A stretch of DNA of 64,000 nucleotides from JBMOLL01 sp049325415 (GTDB taxonomy: Bacteria > Bacteroidota > Bacteroidia > Bacteroidales > GCA-2748055). The notes beneath the pieces were generated by a model. It was not told the DNA's origin. It ran no database searches and saw only the letters and a list, made by a program, of their open reading frames with translations. The stretch is taken from assembly GCA_049325415.1 (NCBI GenBank), contig JBMOLL010000053.1, forward strand, positions 14,187 through 78,186. Reading direction: 5' to 3'. Shown piece by piece: positions 53,668 through 61,812 of this stretch (its first letter is position 1; each line of letters opens with the position of its first letter). The position numbers and the translations under genes were made by a program.

Positions 53668-55044
53668 ATGGAACAGAAAACCGGACGTATTCTGGCAGTT
53701 GATGACAATGAGGATATCCTCTTTGCCCTGAAACTGCTGCTCAGACAACATGTGGAAATGATTGAGACCCTGTCTTCTCCCGACGGGGTGCTGGAGATGA
53801 TGGATAAGGAGTCGTGGGATGTGATCCTCCTGGATATGAATTTTACGAAGGATGCCATCAGCGGCCAGGAAGGTTTTGATTGCCTGAACCGGATCATGGA
53901 AAAGGATCCCAATGCGGTGGTGGTCTTTATTACGGCATACGGGGATGCAGAGAAAGCCGTCAGGGCCATCAAATCGGGAGCCACCGATTTCATCCTGAAA
54001 CCCTGGCAGAACGAAAAACTGCTGGCGACCATCAACTCGGCCATCAAGCTGCGCCGGAGCCGGATGCAGACCGAGACCCTGCGAATGAAACAGCAGGGAT
54101 TAAGCGCTGTGCTCGATCAGCCTTTTACCGATTTTATCGGTCAGTCGCCGGAAATGATGAAGGTTTTTGCCACCATTAAAAAAGTTGCGGCCACCGATGC
54201 CAACGTCCTGATCCTTGGAGAGAACGGCACAGGTAAAGAACTTGTAGCCAGGGCGTTGTACCGGAATTCGCTTCGTAAAGATGATATTTTCATCAGCGTT
54301 GACCTGGGCTCCATTGCCGAAACGCTGTTTGAAAGCGAGTTGTTCGGTCATGAAAAAGGTGCCTTCACCGATGCACACAAAATGAAACAGGGGCGCTTCG
54401 AGATTGCCTCGGGCGGGACACTTTTCCTTGATGAGATCGGGAACCTGAGCCTGCCCATGCAGTCGAAACTCCTTACTGTCCTTGAGAGACGGGAGATAAC
54501 GCGGGTTGGCGCCACCAAAGCGATGCCGATCGATGTGCGGCTGATCTGTGCCACCAACAACAATATCCACCAGGAAGTTGCCGAAGGAAATTTCCGGCAG
54601 GACCTTCTTTACAGGATCAATACCGTGGAGATCCATCTTCCGCCCCTCCGTGAGCGCACCAGCGACATCCCTGTCCTTGCCGAACATTTCCTGAAGATCT
54701 ACGGCAAAAAATACCGCAAGCCGATCAGGAATATACAGTCGTCGGCGATTAAAAAGCTGAACCAGTACAACTGGCCGGGTAATGTTCGGGAACTGCAGCA
54801 TGCCATTGAGCGCGCAGTGATCATGTGTGAGGGCGGCAGTCTCGGTCCCGACGATTTCATGCTCTCCCCCGGCATGAAGAGCCAGGGAGGTTTCGAACTC
54901 GATTCCTACAACCTGGATGATATCGAAAAGAACGTCATTGAAAAGGTCCTGAAGCAAAACCAGGGGAATGTCACCCAGGCAGCTACCCAGCTGGGACTTA
55001 CACGCACCTCTCTATACCGAAGAATGGAAAAACATGGTTTATAA
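53668..55044 (+). CDS. NtrC-family sigma-54-dependent response regulator
   Basis: A 458-aa protein. Receiver domain (about 5-120; VDDNEDILFAL, LLDMNFTKDAISG with the phospho-Asp, ITAYG, and KP), AAA+ domain (about 140-370; GENGTGKE Walker A, KGAFTDAHKMKQGRFE, GTLFLDEIGNL Walker B, GNVREL) and a Fis-type HTH at the end (NVTQAATQLGLTRTSLYRRM). The usual GAFTGA loop, which touches sigma-54, is GAFTDA here. It is followed by the overlapping histidine kinase gene and probably controls the divergent efflux operon. Confidence 0.95.
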   Translation: MEQKTGRILAVDDNEDILFALKLLLRQHVEMIETLSSPDGVLEMMDKESWDVILLDMNFTKDAISGQEGFDCLNRIMEKDPNAVVVFITAYGDAEKAVRAIKSGATDFILKPWQNEKLLATINSAIKLRRSRMQTETLRMKQQGLSAVLDQPFTDFIGQSPEMMKVFATIKKVAATDANVLILGENGTGKELVARALYRNSLRKDDIFISVDLGSIAETLFESELFGHEKGAFTDAHKMKQGRFEIASGGTLFLDEIGNLSLPMQSKLLTVLERREITRVGATKAMPIDVRLICATNNNIHQEVAEGNFRQDLLYRINTVEIHLPPLRERTSDIPVLAEHFLKIYGKKYRKPIRNIQSSAIKKLNQYNWPGNVRELQHAIERAVIMCEGGSLGPDDFMLSPGMKSQGGFELDSYNLDDIEKNVIEKVLKQNQGNVTQAATQLGLTRTSLYRRMEKHGL

Positions 55045-56386
55045 ACAATTCAGGATCAGCATCATCATCAGGGTTTTTATCCTGACCGCCAGTTGCCTGG
55101 CCCTGTTTGTGACGATCAACAGTTCGCTGACCTTTGCTCCGATCCTGATCGTTGGCCTGATCGTTTACCAGGTCTGGTCGCTGATCCGTTACGTCGACCG
55201 CACCAACCGGGAACTTGCCGGTTTTCTGGAATCGATCCGCTATTCCGAATTCACGCGGACCTTTTCCTTCAAAGATGCCGGCTCCTCCTTTGATGAACTG
55301 AGCAATGCCTTTAACGAGGTGATGCTAGACTTTCAGAAGGTCCGTTCGGAAAGGGAAGAACATTTCCATTATCTCCAGAGCATTGTTCAAAACGTCGATA
55401 TCAGTATCATTGCCTATCAGCGCGACGGAACGGTAGAGATGTTCAACCCTGCTGCGAAGAAGCTTTTCCAGGTCAATTCGCTCCGTAATATCCGGAAACT
55501 GGATGCCCTGAGCCGTGATCTCAGCGATACCCTGCTCACAATCAGTCCGGGGGAGAACCGGCTGGTGAAGGTACAGGATGAGGAGGATATTCTCCAGCTG
55601 GCCATTCATGCCACGGAATTCAAGGTAAAGGAAAAGGAGATCCTGCTGGCCACGGTCAAAAACATCCAGAATGTGCTGGAAGAACAGGAAACAGCAGCCT
55701 GGCAGAAGCTGATCCGGGTTTTGACACATGAGATCATGAACTCCATTGCCCCGATCTCCTCCCTCTCCTCCACGCTGGAAATGATGCTCAAGGAGTTTAC
55801 CTCCGAAGAAGGGCAGCCCCGGCCCATCGATGTCGAAACACTCAGGGAGGTCAAACAGGCCCTGCAAACCATCAACAAACGAAGTACGGGCCTCATGAAT
55901 TTTGTAGAGACCTACAGGAGCCTGACCAAGATCCCCAATCCGAATTTCAGTATCGTGGATATGAAAACCCTGGTCGACAATGTTACGAACCTGATGAGGA
56001 ACGATGCTGCCGATCAGGATATACGGATCGAGCTGAAGACAGAACCCGAACACATAGAACTCTACATCGATGAACAGATGATCGAGCAGGTATTGATCAA
56101 CCTGATCAAGAACTCCATGCACGCACTGGAAGGTATGGAGAACGGGCTCATCCAGATCCGGGGATTCTATAACAAAAGAGGCCGGCCAACCATCCAGGTG
56201 ATCGACAATGGTCAGGGGATCCTGGAAGATGTGCTCGATAAGATCTTCATCCCCTTCTTCACGACCAAGAGAAGCGGATCGGGCATCGGCCTGAGCCTTT
56301 CGAGGCAGATCCTGAGACTGCACGGCGGAACCATCACTGCCCAGTCGAAACCGAAGGAAGAGACTATTTTTACGATGACTTTCTGA
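55034..56386 (+). CDS. Sensor histidine kinase
   Basis: A 450-aa kinase from the ATG at 55034 (MVYKQFRISIIIRVFIL). It overlaps the regulator gene by 11 bp. Two N-terminal membrane helices (about 10-50) are followed by a HAMP-like and PAS region (LQSIVQNVDISIIAYQRDGTVEMFNPA), the H box LTHEIMNSIAPISSL, the N box LINLIKNSMHAL, DNGQGI, and TTKRSGSGIGLSLS. It is the partner of the NtrC-type regulator. The signal is unknown. Confidence 0.93.
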   Translation: MVYKQFRISIIIRVFILTASCLALFVTINSSLTFAPILIVGLIVYQVWSLIRYVDRTNRELAGFLESIRYSEFTRTFSFKDAGSSFDELSNAFNEVMLDFQKVRSEREEHFHYLQSIVQNVDISIIAYQRDGTVEMFNPAAKKLFQVNSLRNIRKLDALSRDLSDTLLTISPGENRLVKVQDEEDILQLAIHATEFKVKEKEILLATVKNIQNVLEEQETAAWQKLIRVLTHEIMNSIAPISSLSSTLEMMLKEFTSEEGQPRPIDVETLREVKQALQTINKRSTGLMNFVETYRSLTKIPNPNFSIVDMKTLVDNVTNLMRNDAADQDIRIELKTEPEHIELYIDEQMIEQVLINLIKNSMHALEGMENGLIQIRGFYNKRGRPTIQVIDNGQGILEDVLDKIFIPFFTTKRSGSGIGLSLSRQILRLHGGTITAQSKPKEETIFTMTF

Positions 56387-56790
56387 GAGGAGTGAAAGGT
56401 TGGGGGTTGGGATGAGGAGTGAGGAGTGACGGGTTACGGGTTACGGGTTACGGGTTACGGGTTACGGGTTACGGGTTACGGGTTGCGGGAGAAGGGAGAC
56501 GCCCACCTCCGCCAGAGGACTTCGGCGGGTGGAACGAGACGCGAGACGGGAGACGGGTGACGCCCACCTTCGCCAGAGGACTTCGGCGGGTGGAACGAGA
56601 AGGGAGACGCGAGACGGGAAAATTTATCTTTTGTGCAATGCTTTGTGCCTTTGAGTCTTTGAGCCTTTGCGCTGCCCTTTTGTGCCTTTATTTATAGAGA
56701 CGAGAGACGGGCGGGTAGCGGGTTATCCCAAAAAACAATAAATTTTTCTCTGGCAGTTTTCGTTGATCCCCGGGCTCAGTAAGCGGTCAT
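56387..56790. repeat. Heptamer and dispersed repeats
   Basis: GGTTACG heptamers run at about 56430-56485. They are followed by two copies of cgccagaggacttcggcgggtgg with gagacgcgag-type sequence (about 56508 and 56570), a gtgcaatgctttgtgcc unit like the one at 2.86 kb (about 56633), and a diverged copy of the aaacaataaatttttc element (about 56722-56790). An open frame across it is low complexity and not a gene. Confidence 0.85.
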
Positions 56791-56920
56791 GAAGTGAAGC
56801 CGCAGATGAGGGGCAGATGCCACCCATCTTCCATTGAACCCATTTTATGCATTAGAGTTTATTCGTCTCTTCATTTTCTATTGCATTGCATTAGAAAATT
56901 GTCGGATATGAGATGTTTAC

Positions 56921-56982
56921 GACTAAGAAAATCATCCGGAAAGGTTTTACTACGTTCACCTTTCCGGTGGTTTTCATTAGTC
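56921..56982. repeat. 62-bp near-perfect inverted repeat
   Basis: The arms run 56921-56945 and 56958-56982, starting GACTAA and ending TTAGTC, with the inner stem CCGGAAAGGT/ACCTTTCCGG around a 12-base loop. Pairing is almost complete except for a few bases. It lies between the histidine kinase and DUF6146 genes. It has no T tract, so it is not a plain terminator. It resembles a MITE-like palindrome. Confidence 0.85.
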
Positions 56983-57061
56983 GGGGTTATCCCAATTAAT
57001 GCAAGTAGTTCGGCTATCATATAGCCTCCTATTGCATAAATTGGGTTGAACAATAATGCCT

Positions 57062-57069
57062 TATCTTTG
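57062..57069 (+). promoter_or_regulatory. -7 promoter box (TATCTTTG)
   Basis: Exact TAnnTTTG match, 32 bp upstream of the DUF6146 gene start. Confidence 0.6.
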
Positions 57070-57101
57070 TCTGAATGAATGAACTATTGATCGTTTGAGC
57101 C

Positions 57102-57509
57102 ATGAAGATCCGAAATTCATACATCCTTGTTTTCCTGCTGCTGCTCCCCTTTTCCGTTCTGTGGGCTCAGAAGCCGGGAAAGCTGCAGATTGAAAGTGAT
57201 TCGCTGGCAAAACAGGACAGTGTCAGCTATGAACTGATTATTATTGATCCGGGTTATGAAACCTATCTTGCGACCCAGAAACCGGCTTCATTCTTTTCTA
57301 AGGAATACTACGAAACCTGGAATTACAGGTATGTGACCGAGTGGAATATCCGTCATGCCAATCCCATCGCCTACGGCGGGAACTATGAGACCCGGATCGA
57401 TTATGACCCGCATGTGGATTACGGCCTGGACCTGAATTACCGGCTATACTATTATTTCAGGTACTTCGAAGAGAAAAACAGGGTGCGGCTTGTACCCGGG
57501 CACCAGTAG
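57102..57509 (+). CDS. DUF6146 family protein
   Basis: A 135-aa protein with a signal peptide (ending SVLWAQ). It has the DUF6146 pattern: SYELIIIDPGYETYLATQKP, YYETWNYRYVTEWNIRH and VDYGLDLNYRLYYYFRYFEEKN. The family is found in Bacteroidota and has no known function. It is transcribed alone. Confidence 0.9.
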   Translation: MKIRNSYILVFLLLLPFSVLWAQKPGKLQIESDSLAKQDSVSYELIIIDPGYETYLATQKPASFFSKEYYETWNYRYVTEWNIRHANPIAYGGNYETRIDYDPHVDYGLDLNYRLYYYFRYFEEKNRVRLVPGHQ

Positions 57510-57589
57510 TCGTTCAGCCACTGAAACCGCCCGGAATACCGGATAGTCGCTTTCTTTAAGCCCTCCTATTCGGAGAGTTGCCTTCTCAG

Positions 57590-58609
57590 TTAATTATCAC
57601 TGGCCATCCTCATCTTCAGGATATCCAGGTACCGCAGTGCCTTTTTATTCCGGTAATCGGTATAGGAACGGGAGGCAAAATCGGCTGCGCTGTTCAGGTC
57701 GCCGTTGATCTCATTGATAACAGCCATATTGAAATTTGCTCTGCCGGCAATCTTGCGTTTCGGATTAGCGAGCTCCTTTTCCCATAGTTCGGCGGCACCA
57801 TTCCAGTTCCCGGTCTGGGCCCTTCTTTTTCCGATCTTGAAATTTCCCGTTCCCCGTACATAATAAATCCTGTCGACCCGGATGTTCTGCGGGAAGATCC
57901 TGCCGGCATAACGCTGACCGACCCTGTTGCTTACATCAATCACGGCCTGTTTGCGTCCCTGAACCGCTTCAACCGCCTTCATCGGGTTGATCCCTTTCCC
58001 CTCGGAGATCACGATATCCTCCATGATGAATTCGTCGGGAATGATCTTTCCTGTGTTATCATAAATGCGCCATCCCGTACTGATCCGTGTGGTTATTTTC
58101 ACCCCGGTTTCCGGCAGGGTTACCTTAACACCGCCAATACCTCCCACATCCACTGGCCTGGCAGAGGTCTCCACGTGGGCATCGGTATCATAAAAGGAGA
58201 GAACGAACAGGGCATCCAGCCTGTTTTCCGTGCAAAGCTCCTCCACCTTATTCCAATCGAGTGCAGCCGGAAAGATGCCCGAACCCGGATTTACAACCCC
58301 GTCGAGTTCAACCTTCTTCACCGCACTGAAACGACCGCTTCTTTCCAGTTCATTCATGAGTCCCGCCATTGCGGAATTTGCCCCTTCCCTGTCAAGGTCC
58401 TTCCCTTCAGCCGACAGAACCTTATCCAGGGCGTCCAGGGTTTTTCCCTCCTCTGAAGGAAGACTCCGATCAATTACCCCGACAGTCTGCACTGAACCTG
58501 GCAGATAAACGGCTGCAGGTACGGTGAGCCCGATGGTCAGGTGATTGGTAGCGCTGCAGGAGCAGAACAGGGCCGCAGGAGCCAGCAGAAATAAAAGAAG
58601 ATTTTTCAT
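57590..58609 (-). CDS. DUF6340 family lipoprotein
   Basis: A 339-aa lipoprotein (signal ALFCSC). The N-terminal half carries PAAVYLPGSVQTVGVIDRSLPSEEGK and a TPM/TolB-like alpha/beta pattern (ELCTENRLDALFVLSFYD), and the C-terminal part has two TPR-like helices (NWNGAAELWEKELANPKRKIAG, NGDLNSAADFASRSY). This matches the DUF6340 family of Bacteroidota. It is divergent from the barrel gene at 58763. Confidence 0.85.
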   Translation of the reverse strand: MKNLLLFLLAPAALFCSCSATNHLTIGLTVPAAVYLPGSVQTVGVIDRSLPSEEGKTLDALDKVLSAEGKDLDREGANSAMAGLMNELERSGRFSAVKKVELDGVVNPGSGIFPAALDWNKVEELCTENRLDALFVLSFYDTDAHVETSARPVDVGGIGGVKVTLPETGVKITTRISTGWRIYDNTGKIIPDEFIMEDIVISEGKGINPMKAVEAVQGRKQAVIDVSNRVGQRYAGRIFPQNIRVDRIYYVRGTGNFKIGKRRAQTGNWNGAAELWEKELANPKRKIAGRANFNMAVINEINGDLNSAADFASRSYTDYRNKKALRYLDILKMRMASDN

Positions 58610-58631
58610 GGGATCAGGTTTTTACTATCAG

Positions 58632-58639
58632 CAAATGTA
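58632..58639 (-). promoter_or_regulatory. -7 promoter box (TACATTTG)
   Basis: Exact TAnnTTTG match on the minus strand, 22 bp before the DUF6340 gene start. Confidence 0.6.
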
Positions 58640-58738
58640 GAAAAAAAAACTTCCCGAGAATAAGCCGGAAGGATCCGCACCCGATATGGAGCAGGAAGGT
58701 GGATGCGAGGCGGCAATAAACTGTCGGTCATTTTCCGT

Positions 58739-58746
58739 TATATTTG
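58739..58746 (+). promoter_or_regulatory. -7 promoter box (TATATTTG)
   Basis: Exact TAnnTTTG match, 16 bp before the preferred ATG at 58763. It also supports that start over an upstream in-frame ATG at 58703, which would lie before the promoter. Confidence 0.65.
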
Positions 58747-58762
58747 CATGATACTACCGAAT

Positions 58763-60286
58763 ATGAACAGAAGAATCCAGAATATTGCCGGCACCCTGCT
58801 GATCCTTATTGTCACCATCCCCCTGAGCGGCCAGCACCGGACCTGGCTGTCGCTGGAGGGAGGGCCCAAATGGGATTACAGCCAGGAAAAGAATGCTGAT
58901 CCGGTTTTCCTGAACAGTCATTACGCCAGTCCATCGGCTGGCATAGCCCTCTGGCAGGAACTGGGCCGCGTGGTTTCAATAGGTACCGGCGCATACTGGA
59001 TGCCCCTTTATGAAGGTTTCAGGGTCAGGGACCACAGGCCGGGCAGTGCCGGGCAACCCCTGCTGAACACCCTGCAGATCCCGCTCCGGCTGGCATTTCG
59101 TTACCAGATGGAGGACCGGCCTTTTTACCTGTCTTTCCAAATAGGATACCTTGCCAGTATCGCCCTTGATACGATGAACCTGCTTTCGGGAAACAGCCAG
59201 TTCAACACTTCAGAACAGGATGTGGTTAGCTTCAGTTACAGCAGTACAGCCACCTACTTCAGCCTCATGAACAACCTGGAGGCCGGATTGAAAGGAGGAT
59301 TCCTTATCGGGAACAACTGGGAAGTGAGCCTTGGCATGCTCTGGCACCTGGGCCTGAGAGAGTTCAACCGGAGTGGATTGAACTATACAGCGACAAACGG
59401 TTTAACAGGACTGGCCAGTTATTCTTCCCGCGGGTCCAACTTCCAGCTGAATGCCGCACTGATGATCCCGCTGAGCAATATATGGGCCAACCGCGATTTC
59501 AGGATCCGTTCAAAGATCGAAAATTCGCTGTACAGGGGCAAGGATACCGATCAGGCGAATACGCTCTATTTTGGGGCGACAGCAGGATCATTCTGGAAAA
59601 CATTCAACTATACCAATACTGCACTCACGGCAAGGCCACCCTCACACCGGGGCATTTTCCGCTATGCCAGTTTTGAGACCGGTGCCTATATCGGGTATAT
59701 GTTCACCGGCCGGATCGGGGCCGATATCGGGGCTTACTACCTGCCCTCCAGCCTGTTCTTTTCAGCCGCCTATGATCAGGAAAACAGCACCGCAGTAAAG
59801 GTTCCTGCACCGTTTTTCCTGGAAGTGCCGCTGCGGGTCAGGTATTTGCATGATCTGTACCGGCAGCAGCTTTTTCTTGTTTTCTCAGCAGGCGGATCGA
59901 TGCTGCTGCAGTTTGCCGGACCGGCCTACGCCACCGGACAGGCCTCATTTACCTATCCCGATCTGTCTGGAGGAAGTGCCAGCGGCAGCCTCAGCTATAC
60001 CGGAAACCGCACTTCCATGTTCGGTGGCCGGTTGATCCTCTCGGCGGGTGCCGAATACCGGATCCCTATCAAATTCCCGCTGGTTGTTAGCGCGGACATT
60101 GTTTATAACCAGGGATTTACTGAGATTGACCAGATCCAGATCAGCACCAGCCTGCCTGAGAACCCATCTGTTTCAGAGATCTCCTGGAAAGGTTCGGGGT
60201 GGAGAGCGGATATCGGTGTGAAGATTCCCGTCAAATTAGGCCAGAAAGGAAAAAACAAGTGCGGTGCCCTCCCCAGGGTGAGATGA
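58763..60286 (+). CDS. Outer membrane beta-barrel protein, unknown function
   Basis: A 507-aa protein with a signal peptide (MNRRIQNIAGTLLILIVTIPLSGQ). The rest consists of amphipathic strands (GIALWQELGRVVSIGTGAYW, LAFRYQMEDRPFYLSFQIGYLAS, FETGAYIGYMFTGRIGADIGAYYL) repeated in two blocks, the first about residues 30-260, the second about 270-500. It looks like an outer membrane barrel made of two similar halves. The terminal ~12 residues are basic and do not fit the barrel. Confidence 0.75.
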   Translation: MNRRIQNIAGTLLILIVTIPLSGQHRTWLSLEGGPKWDYSQEKNADPVFLNSHYASPSAGIALWQELGRVVSIGTGAYWMPLYEGFRVRDHRPGSAGQPLLNTLQIPLRLAFRYQMEDRPFYLSFQIGYLASIALDTMNLLSGNSQFNTSEQDVVSFSYSSTATYFSLMNNLEAGLKGGFLIGNNWEVSLGMLWHLGLREFNRSGLNYTATNGLTGLASYSSRGSNFQLNAALMIPLSNIWANRDFRIRSKIENSLYRGKDTDQANTLYFGATAGSFWKTFNYTNTALTARPPSHRGIFRYASFETGAYIGYMFTGRIGADIGAYYLPSSLFFSAAYDQENSTAVKVPAPFFLEVPLRVRYLHDLYRQQLFLVFSAGGSMLLQFAGPAYATGQASFTYPDLSGGSASGSLSYTGNRTSMFGGRLILSAGAEYRIPIKFPLVVSADIVYNQGFTEIDQIQISTSLPENPSVSEISWKGSGWRADIGVKIPVKLGQKGKNKCGALPRVR

Positions 60287-60407
60287 ACCTCGTCCGGAAA
60301 CTGATCCGGAGGGCCACGCATCCTTTTGCCCTTCAAATCCATCTTAATTCCACTTACCGGGTCTGTATGTTCGTCAAATGATCCTTGACAGGTCCGGTTT
60401 GTTGGTG

Positions 60408-60415
60408 TAATTTTG
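60408..60415 (+). promoter_or_regulatory. -7 promoter box (TAATTTTG)
   Basis: Exact TAnnTTTG match, 25 bp before the start at 60441. Confidence 0.55.
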
Positions 60416-60440
60416 TAATAACCAGTAGAATATTAAGGAT

Positions 60441-61703
60441 ATGAAAAGAGGTTTTATTTTTCTCGCCTTACTTTCCCTGACCCTGATTGCCGGGTGGAAA
60501 GGATGTTCGCCTGCTGAGAACAGTGCCACTGGAAAGCTTGAATTCGGAATGAACCTGCAGGAAGATTCCAGGCTTAAAGGAACGGTTCCCGGCGAGGAAG
60601 GAATCACTGCTGCACTTGTAACGATTACCGATGCCTCGGGTCGTGTTGTCTACGACAAGGAACCCATTTCCTTTTACCGCTTCGGGGACGTTTTTATCAC
60701 ACAGTCGCTCACTCTGGAAGTCGGGACCTACATGCTTACCGAATTTTTCCTCATCGATTCGTCAGGGAGAATAATGTGGGCATCGCCGCTCGACGGATCG
60801 GAGCTCTCGCACCTGGTGGAACATCCCTTACCACTCACGTTTACGATACTTGAACAACAGACTACTACCGTACGCCCGCAGGTTGTATGGATCGGCGATT
60901 ACACTCCGGAGCAGTTCGGCTATGTTTCCTTCGATGTGGATTTTGTCGGAACCTTCTGCCTGGAACTGTTTTATGACAGTTACTGCGGAATGAACCCGGA
61001 GGATTCGGTATATATCACCATGTCGGGATCGGTTATGCCCATACTGGCTTCATCCATCGAAATATACGGTGGTAGTGATCAGCTCCTTTTTGCCTACCTG
61101 ATGCCTGAACTGAACAGCTTCCGCTTGCCCGACACCTACGAAAAGTACAGTATCCTGGTGATGAACTGCCAGCGGGATACGGTCTTCAGGGAGACGCTCA
61201 CAAGGGAAGAAATGCTGCGACACCGGTGCAATATGAATGATCCGCTGATCATCAGCGATCATCCCGGAACAGGCAATCTCATTATCACCCCGGAGGGATT
61301 GCATGAGCCCGATATCGACCAGGGAGTGTTCGGGAGGATCACCATCCCCCTGCTTACCGACTCGGTCAATTACATGCAGTACACCGATGTACCGGTAGTG
61401 GCCGACCTGTATATCTTCCCCGGATACATCATGGATTCCGTTTATCACTACTTTGATGCCGACGGCTGCAGCATCCGGGAAGGATTCCCCTTTGAACCGC
61501 TGCAGATTGTCAGATCGAACAGCGACGGATTTTTTGAATTAAGAATGGAAACAGGGACTTACCTGTACATGGTGAGAATGCCCGGAGGGGGTTATTATAT
61601 CGACATGTACATGAATTCGCGCAAGGGTGGAGAACTCATCATTCGTGAAGCGGAGATCACCAAGCTGTATATCAGCATGCTGACCTATTGGATGACCGAT
61701 TGA
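60441..61703 (+). CDS. Secreted or lipid-anchored protein with beta-sandwich regions
   Basis: A 420-aa protein with an N-terminal signal (TLIAGWKGC; lipobox weak). The mature part has beta-sandwich-type domains (ALVTITDASGRVVYDKEPIS, YMLTEFFLIDSSGRIMW, FDVDFVGTFCLELFYDSYCG) and a repeat-like C-terminal part (DVPVVADLYIFPGY, FFELRMETGTYLYMVRMP) that resembles carboxypeptidase-regulatory folds. No family is recognised. An intrinsic terminator follows at 61750. Confidence 0.7.
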   Translation: MKRGFIFLALLSLTLIAGWKGCSPAENSATGKLEFGMNLQEDSRLKGTVPGEEGITAALVTITDASGRVVYDKEPISFYRFGDVFITQSLTLEVGTYMLTEFFLIDSSGRIMWASPLDGSELSHLVEHPLPLTFTILEQQTTTVRPQVVWIGDYTPEQFGYVSFDVDFVGTFCLELFYDSYCGMNPEDSVYITMSGSVMPILASSIEIYGGSDQLLFAYLMPELNSFRLPDTYEKYSILVMNCQRDTVFRETLTREEMLRHRCNMNDPLIISDHPGTGNLIITPEGLHEPDIDQGVFGRITIPLLTDSVNYMQYTDVPVVADLYIFPGYIMDSVYHYFDADGCSIREGFPFEPLQIVRSNSDGFFELRMETGTYLYMVRMPGGGYYIDMYMNSRKGGELIIREAEITKLYISMLTYWMTD

Positions 61704-61749
61704 TGCAACCCGGACCCTGAAAAAATTACTGAGGTTAGTAATCCGGAAG

Positions 61750-61790
61750 AACCGGAAGATGTTCCTGCGGGAAATATTCTTCCGGTTTTT
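61750..61790 (+). terminator. Intrinsic terminator after the 60441 gene
   Basis: AACCGGAAGA and TCTTCCGGTT form a 10-bp stem with an inner TTCC/GGAA stem, followed by a short T run. It is just before the -7 box of the MutS-like gene. Confidence 0.8.
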
Positions 61791-61791
61791 C

Positions 61792-61799
61792 TATATTTG
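61792..61799 (+). promoter_or_regulatory. -7 promoter box (TATATTTG)
   Basis: Exact TAnnTTTG match, 13 bp before the ATG of the MutS-like gene, giving a very short leader. Confidence 0.6.
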
Positions 61800-61812
61800 A
61801 AAAAACAAACGG

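Noticed and set aside
54100..54957. 285-codon minus-strand frame opposite the response regulator
   Set aside because: It is antisense to a clear AAA+ domain and has no motif of its own.
55325..56323. 332-codon minus-strand frame opposite the histidine kinase
   Set aside because: The kinase motifs on the plus strand are clear, and this frame has no recognisable protein features.
56419..56697. 92-codon frame across the heptamer repeats
   Set aside because: The start is pure repeat (GLRVTGY units) and the rest is dispersed repeat DNA.
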